Below the pieces are notes generated by a model. That model worked only from the letters and a program-made list of their open reading frames with translations. It did no database searches and was not told the DNA's origin. Positions 59,623-64,000 of a DNA stretch of 64,000 bases are shown in pieces; the first letter of the stretch is position 1, and the number at the start of each line of letters is the position of its first letter. Both the position numbers and the translations under genes were made by a program. The stretch spans positions 243,854 through 307,853 of the forward strand of contig MVRC01000012.1 of NCBI GenBank assembly GCA_002067865.1. The letters are read 5' to 3'. This DNA comes from Methanomassiliicoccales archaeon PtaU1.Bin124. GTDB lineage: Archaea > Thermoplasmatota > Thermoplasmata > Methanomassiliicoccales > UBA472.

Positions 59623-61092
59623 TCAACGCCTGATCTGCGCTGTGATTATATCGTCCAGGCCCTTCAGGAACTCCATCTCCTGACCGATGGAGATGGTCGC
59701 CCCTGCGGCGATGTTATGCCCGCCACCGGCGCCGCCCACCTGAGCGGCCGCCTGGCGCATGGCCGAGGACAGGTCCAGGCCGGCCGAGACCAGTTCCTTC
59801 GTCCCGCGGGCGGAGACCTTCAGCGGCCCCTCGCTGGTGTACGCGAATCCGATGAGGGGCACGTCACTGCACACTTTGCCCGAGCCCAAGGCCATGCCTA
59901 ATATCGACCCCAGCGTCGTCTCCAGCTCCCGCGGCAGGCCATAGCCGTTCTCGGTGCGGTAGTACTGCAATGAGTCCAGCCTCTCCAGCTTGGCCCCGTT
60001 CAGCAGCTCCAGACCGCCCCTCAAGTTCTTGCGGTGATCGTCAAGCTTGGCATGCACCCTGGCCAGAAGTTCCGGGAACGCCACATCCTTCCGGTCGGCG
60101 ATGCACAGCCCCATCCCCAGCTCCGGATCGTCATGCCGTCCGCAGGAGTTAAGCAGCGTGCCGTACTCCTTGGCATCGTGCAGCTCCGTGCCCACCTTCT
60201 CCCTCGGCAGCAGGTACACTTCGCCCCACAGCCTGGAGGTGTCCTTTCCCAACGCCGCCAGCTCCTTCATCAGCACGTCGCGCACCCGGAAGCGCTCCAT
60301 GTCGCTCAGCGATGACCAGGTGCGGAGGTTGTCCCTCCTTCCCAGCGGCACGTTGTTCTCCCAGAAGAAGTCCTTCACCTTCTGCCAGTCCGACGTCCAC
60401 GGCAGCTGCAGGTCGGAGAATTGTATGAGCCGGGTGAGGGGCCGGGTCTCGCGGCCGTAGAGGCGGATGTCCTCCTTCACGTCCAGCGTTCCCGCCGCCA
60501 CGCCATCGGCCACGATCTCCTGGTTCATACCGATCAGGCGGCCGTCGTCGTTGTCCTGGAAATCGCCCAAGGCGCCAACGACCGCCAGCGAGGCCAGGTC
60601 CTTATTGTGCGGGTTCATGGCCTTGGCCACGAAGTACGTGGCACCAGCTCCGGACATCTCCCTGGAGCCGTCGAAGCCGAAGTCCATGGGATTGAGCTGC
60701 AGGTTCACATCGAACAATGTCGTCTGCCTAGCCTGGTGATGATCGTGATCGGAACACGGCCGGTCGGGCGCATGGTGGTCGGAGATGCACAGGCCAGGAT
60801 GCGTCAGCCTGGAAGCGTAGCCGGAGCCGAGGTCGACCAGCCATACCGTGTCGGCCCTCTCCTTGTTGATGCGGGAGGCCTCGTCCTGATCGATGCGCTT
60901 GACGAAACGCACATTTGATTTGATTCTCGCTCTTTTCAGAGAGGACATGGCGATGCTGGCGGCGGTGATGCCGTCCGCGTCGATGTGGCCGATGACCAGC
61001 ACCTCCTTGGAGGCGAGAAGATGAACCGCCAGGTCCTGCGCCCGGTCCTCGAACCCCTTCCTATCGCCCACGGCCGGCCCTCCTGATGTCAT
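59623..61092 (-). CDS. DHH-family phosphoesterase, RecJ/GAN-like
   Basis: 489 residues from ATG 61092; a GTG at 61071 with AGGAGGG before it is an alternative. DHH motifs: VIGHIDADGITAAS (motif I), VWLVDLGSG (motif II) and ISDHHAPDRP (motif III DHH). A C-terminal DHHA1-like GGAGGGHNIAAGATI follows. It resembles archaeal RecJ-like exonucleases (GAN) that associate with the replisome, although the central insertion (about 215-400) differs from bacterial RecJ. It overlaps the upstream RNase H-fold exonuclease gene by up to 32 nt, so the two are translated together. Substrate (DNA or RNA) is not settled. Confidence 0.85.
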   Translation of the reverse strand: MTSGGPAVGDRKGFEDRAQDLAVHLLASKEVLVIGHIDADGITAASIAMSSLKRARIKSNVRFVKRIDQDEASRINKERADTVWLVDLGSGYASRLTHPGLCISDHHAPDRPCSDHDHHQARQTTLFDVNLQLNPMDFGFDGSREMSGAGATYFVAKAMNPHNKDLASLAVVGALGDFQDNDDGRLIGMNQEIVADGVAAGTLDVKEDIRLYGRETRPLTRLIQFSDLQLPWTSDWQKVKDFFWENNVPLGRRDNLRTWSSLSDMERFRVRDVLMKELAALGKDTSRLWGEVYLLPREKVGTELHDAKEYGTLLNSCGRHDDPELGMGLCIADRKDVAFPELLARVHAKLDDHRKNLRGGLELLNGAKLERLDSLQYYRTENGYGLPRELETTLGSILGMALGSGKVCSDVPLIGFAYTSEGPLKVSARGTKELVSAGLDLSSAMRQAAAQVGGAGGGHNIAAGATISIGQEMEFLKGLDDIITAQIRR

Positions 61093-61837
61093 CGTCCACC
61101 TTGCGCAAGAGCATCGCCTCGATCTGCGGGGCCAGGGTGGCCAGGTTGACAGTGTCCTCCTGATTGTACTTCATCAGCAGCTTGAGGGCGTTCTCCCGCC
61201 CTTTGAGCCACAGCTTCCACAGGTAGACCGCGTCCTCGCCAGTGACGTAGGCGACCTCCTGCGGCCGCCTGATGCCGAACTCCACCTCCAGCCTCTTCAA
61301 CCCGCCAGGCATGCCCACCCTGGCCGCCCCGTGCCTGAGGTCGAAGTGCGGGAGCCTCGGCACTACGAAAGGAAACTCCTTCTGCAGCATGGGCAGATCG
61401 AACGATGAGCCATTGTACGTGACGAGCATCCTAGCCCCTTGCAGCGCCGATGCCAGCGCCTCTCCGGTGAGGTCGATGCCGCGTATGAGCGTCCTCGTGC
61501 TGCCCTTACAGTGCACGCTGACCATGGTGGTGTGGGCATGGGAGCCCAGCCCGTCGGTCTCGATGTCCAGGTAGGCAGCGTCCTCGCCGAAACGGGAGAA
61601 GAGGCGCCATTGTTCCACCGATGGTAGGAGCGAAGTGAAATAGTCCGCCCGGCCCGCGTGCAGATAACGGTCCGCATCCTCCAGGGCGACGTTCATCCCT
61701 TCCTTCCTGTCGCCCGATAGGCCGGGTATGTTGTCCTTGGCCAGGAAGTCATCCCAGCAGGCGACCCCGGAGCGCCACATCTTGAGCTCTGTGGCCTTGC
61801 CCACCCGGGGCAGGATGATGAAGGAACGGCGGATCAT
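61061..61837 (-). CDS. RNase H-fold 3'-5' exonuclease domain protein (YprB-like)
   Basis: 258 residues. DEDD-type exonuclease motifs: AYLDIETDGLG (Exo I), TYNGSSFDLPML (Exo II) and MKYNQEDTVNLATL (Exo III). Similar proteins (YprB/RNase_H_2 superfamily) are often paired with helicases; here the partner gene is a DHH phosphoesterase overlapping its 3' end. The first 85 residues are not conserved motifs, with a short basic start. A nucleic-acid repair or processing role is inferred from the coupling. Confidence 0.82.
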   Translation of the reverse strand: MIRRSFIILPRVGKATELKMWRSGVACWDDFLAKDNIPGLSGDRKEGMNVALEDADRYLHAGRADYFTSLLPSVEQWRLFSRFGEDAAYLDIETDGLGSHAHTTMVSVHCKGSTRTLIRGIDLTGEALASALQGARMLVTYNGSSFDLPMLQKEFPFVVPRLPHFDLRHGAARVGMPGGLKRLEVEFGIRRPQEVAYVTGEDAVYLWKLWLKGRENALKLLMKYNQEDTVNLATLAPQIEAMLLRKVDDDIRRAGRGR

Positions 61838-61918
61838 GCTGAGGGGGATTCCTTGATACTCGCACTTAACCTTTTGGAAAGGAAGGGCGAAACATGCCTT
61901 CTGAACGGATTTCAGTGT

Positions 61919-63154
61919 CTAGTCCTTTACCAGTATGTTCTCCGAGACGTCCTGCAGCGTATCACAGCCGGTCATGATCATCGCCGCCCGGAGGTCGTTC
62001 AGCACATATTCCAGATACATGTGCACCGCCTCCGGCCCGCCGGCCAAGGACATCCTCGCCAGGGGGCGGCCGATCAATGCCACGTCCGCTCCGAGCGCCA
62101 AAACAGTCAGCACATCGAAGCCGGAACGGACGCAGCCGTCGGCCATGACCGTGGCCCGGTCATGGAACTCCCTCGAGATCTGGGGCAGCACCTCCGCCAC
62201 CCCCAGACCGGAATCCAGCACTCTCCCTCCATGGTTGGAGACGTAGATGGCCTTGGCCCCGCTGTCGACCACGGCGCCCGCGTCCTCCAGCGACATGACG
62301 CCCTTAAAAATGAACGGCATGCTGGTGGAATCGACCAGCTCCTTCAGCTCCGATTCCGATTTGCGATAGACCGGTCTTCCCGCCTTGGCCCAATTGGCAG
62401 AACCGCACCCGTCCAGGTCCACACCGACCGCGATGCAACCGGCCTTCCCAGCCTGAGCGATGAGCTGCAGCAATCTCTGCTGCGACTGGGGCTTGAAGAT
62501 CGGGATGCCATGCCCTTCCGCCTCCTGTATCACATCGATGCCCAGGTCGTCCCTCTCCTCTGGCGTGTTGCCGGTCATGCCGATCGTTCCGAACAGCTTG
62601 GCCCCGAGCACCAGCCCCTGGAAGAAGTCCCTTTCCGGCACCGCCTCCTTCATGGAGCTCTTCACCCCGGACATCGAAGGCACCATTATCGGCGCCCTTA
62701 TGTGATGGCCGAAGATGCTGGTCGAAAGCTCCGGCTCATGATGCTGCTTGACGATCCGGGTGCGGAAACGATATCGATGCAGCGAGGTGTAGTTACGGTG
62801 GAACGTCGTCCCCTGGCCAGCACCGCCGAAACCAGGGGGCTCGCCGAACTTCTGCCCCACGCATATCCTGCCTGGCTCGCCGTCGCACACGGAGAACTCG
62901 CCGCAGACACCGATGAGCTTTCTCCGGGCGATGTTGCGGAAATCGTTGATGCTCATCTTGGCGGGAGGCTGTTCCTTCGCTGGGGCGATCATCTGCTCCA
63001 TGGTCTTCAGCGCATCCCTGCCCTTCCCGCAGACGGGGCATCTCCAGGAATCGGGGAAATGCTCCGGCGGGGTGCCAGGCTTGATACCCCTGGTCGCGTC
63101 CCCCCTCTCCTCATCGTAAACGAAGAAATGACACTGGGAACAGGTGTACCTCAT
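61919..63154 (-). CDS. Rubredoxin-fused FMN-dependent alpha-hydroxyacid dehydrogenase
   Basis: 411 residues from ATG 63154, one base after the upstream stop, with AGGAGGG before it; an ATG at 63175 overlaps the upstream gene. The N-terminal 50 residues are a rubredoxin: CSQC at 5-8, [15 protein letters not shown], and CPVCGKG giving four Cys ligands. A long FMN TIM barrel of the lactate/glycolate oxidase type follows, with [38 protein letters not shown] (the active-site His) and [11 protein letters not shown]. Electrons probably pass from FMN to the rubredoxin iron. Substrate is a 2-hydroxy acid such as lactate, or possibly isopentenyl-type; not decided. It follows an aspartase/fumarase gene. 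Confidence 0.85.
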   Translation of the reverse strand: MRYTCSQCHFFVYDEERGDATRGIKPGTPPEHFPDSWRCPVCGKGRDALKTMEQMIAPAKEQPPAKMSINDFRNIARRKLIGVCGEFSVCDGEPGRICVGQKFGEPPGFGGAGQGTTFHRNYTSLHRYRFRTRIVKQHHEPELSTSIFGHHIRAPIMVPSMSGVKSSMKEAVPERDFFQGLVLGAKLFGTIGMTGNTPEERDDLGIDVIQEAEGHGIPIFKPQSQQRLLQLIAQAGKAGCIAVGVDLDGCGSANWAKAGRPVYRKSESELKELVDSTSMPFIFKGVMSLEDAGAVVDSGAKAIYVSNHGGRVLDSGLGVAEVLPQISREFHDRATVMADGCVRSGFDVLTVLALGADVALIGRPLARMSLAGGPEAVHMYLEYVLNDLRAAMIMTGCDTLQDVSENILVKD

Positions 63155-63155
63155 C

Positions 63156-64000
63156 TCATCCCTCCTTGCGCTCATAGGTCGGCCTGACCATCGATTCAGG
63201 ATGGAACAGCTCGTCCGCCTCCTGCTTGGTCAGGTATCCCTTCTCCACCGCGATCTGCGGTATGCCCTTGCCGCTGCGCAGCGACTCGTCCACCACGTCC
63301 GCCGCCTGCATGTATCCTATCTTGCGGCTGAGGAACGTGGCCAGTATCGGGTTCCGGTCCAGGTAGTGGCGGCACTTCGCCTCGTTCGCTTGGATGTCCA
63401 CGATGCATCTGGCGGTGAAGACAGGCAGGAAGTTGATCAACAGCTCCTGGGTGTGGATTATGTTGTGCGTGATGAGCGGCTCCATGACATTGATCTCCAG
63501 CTGCCCCGCCTGGCCAGCCAGCATTACCGCCGTGTCGTGACCGATGACCTGGAAGCAGATCATGTCCAAACATTCGGCCATGACCGGGTTCACCTTGCCG
63601 GGCATGATGGACGATCCGGCCTGACGCTGCGGCAGCCGGATCTCGCCCAGCCCGGCCTCCGGGCCGCTCGCCAGCAGGCGCAGATCACTGGATGTCTTGA
63701 GCAGCGTAGCGGCGTTCGCCTTGAGGATGCCGCTGACCTCCACGAACACGTCCGTGTTCTGCGTGGCTTCCACGAGGTTCTCGGCGCGGGCGAAGCCGAT
63801 GCCCGTGAGGTCGCGCAACGTGTCGACCACGCGGAAGATGTACTGGCGCTGGGCGGCGAAGCCCGTGCCGATGGCCGTGCCGCCCAGATTCACCACGCGC
63901 AGCCGCTCCTCGCACTTGTAGATGCGCCAGCGGTCGCGGTTGAGCGCCTCCGCGTAGGCGCTCATCTCGCGGCCCAGTGTCGTGAGGACCGCGTCCTGGT
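63156..64000 (-). CDS. aspA: Aspartate ammonia-lyase/class II fumarase-type lyase (N-terminus beyond the window)
   Basis: C-terminal 281 residues of a lyase; the open frame continues through the right edge, so the first 150-200 residues are missing. The superfamily signature [15 protein letters not shown] with the catalytic Ser is present. [35 protein letters not shown] and the edge residues [16 protein letters not shown] resemble aspartase, not fumarase, which usually has HDAFPTA-like wording. It would convert aspartate to fumarate and ammonia. The stop (TGA) is one base before the rubredoxin-FMN dehydrogenase start, so they form an operon. Fumarase remains an alternative. Confidence 0.88.
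   Translation of the reverse strand, partial: QDAVLTTLGREMSAYAEALNRDRWRIYKCEERLRVVNLGGTAIGTGFAAQRQYIFRVVDTLRDLTGIGFARAENLVEATQNTDVFVEVSGILKANAATLLKTSSDLRLLASGPEAGLGEIRLPQRQAGSSIMPGKVNPVMAECLDMICFQVIGHDTAVMLAGQAGQLEINVMEPLITHNIIHTQELLINFLPVFTARCIVDIQANEAKCRHYLDRNPILATFLSRKIGYMQAADVVDESLRSGKGIPQIAVEKGYLTKQEADELFHPESMVRPTYERKEG

Noticed and set aside
61853..63187. 444-codon open frame opposite the rubredoxin-FMN dehydrogenase
   Set aside because: Antisense shadow of a gene with full catalytic motifs; the composition is His/Arg/Gln-rich and no family is recognisable.

Overview
The window is archaeal chromosomal DNA. The evidence is: TATA boxes centred about 25-28 nt before many start codons (several apparently leaderless), a tRNA-His without an encoded CCA end, and an archaeal gene set (MCT-1-like PUA protein, SepF, RtcB, DUF835 and DUF1616 proteins, a RecJ/GAN-like DHH protein, NosD-like surface proteins). 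The GC-rich housekeeping genes broken by AT-rich patches would fit Thermoplasmatota such as Methanomassiliicoccales, but no methanogenesis or marker gene is present, so the group is an inference. No insertion sequence, CRISPR array, rRNA or origin was seen. No gene-free stretch exceeds about 240 bases.

Layout. 1-5.5 kb: edge-truncated exported protein, MscS channel, zinc-ribbon protein, PUA protein, metallo-beta-lactamase-fold hydrolase, lone ABC ATPase, DUF1616 membrane protein. 5.5-13.6 kb: nucleotide sugars and transfer, with gmd-fcl (GDP-fucose type) divergent from rmlA-rmlC-rmlB (dTDP-rhamnose type, no rmlD), then a GT2, a GT-C-like membrane enzyme and an exported protein. 13.6-15.5 kb: a BlaI-type repressor and membrane metalloprotease with two matching operators and a candidate structured RNA. 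15.5-24.7 kb: regulator, SepF, HD phosphohydrolase, multi-PAS histidine kinase, RtcB, two DUF835 proteins. 24.8-31.9 kb: giant beta-helix surface protein, tRNA-His, ArsR-like regulator facing a 27-residue ORF, FkbM methyltransferase, CPBP protease.

31.3-53.9 kb is the main surface-polysaccharide locus. A leftward seven-gene operon (rfbF-rfbG-rfbH-NeuB-like-ThDP enzyme-SDR-HAD phosphatase, 38.9 to 31.3 kb) appears to make a CDP-linked deoxy, branched or chain-extended sugar. DegT aminotransferase, Gfo/Idh dehydrogenase and WecB-like epimerase genes resemble three steps of a 2,3-diamino-sugar pathway. Four glycosyltransferases, two very large multi-spanning proteins with a shared YDPxW element and a Wzx-type flippase complete the locus.

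53.9-64 kb: argF, a second beta-helix surface protein, an AT-rich Fic gene likely acquired by transfer, a DHH phosphoesterase coupled to an RNase H-fold exonuclease, a rubredoxin-FMN dehydrogenase fusion, and an aspartase/fumarase truncated at the right edge.

The most unusual items are the CDP-sugar/NeuB/ThDP operon and the structured-RNA candidate beside the BlaI-protease pair.
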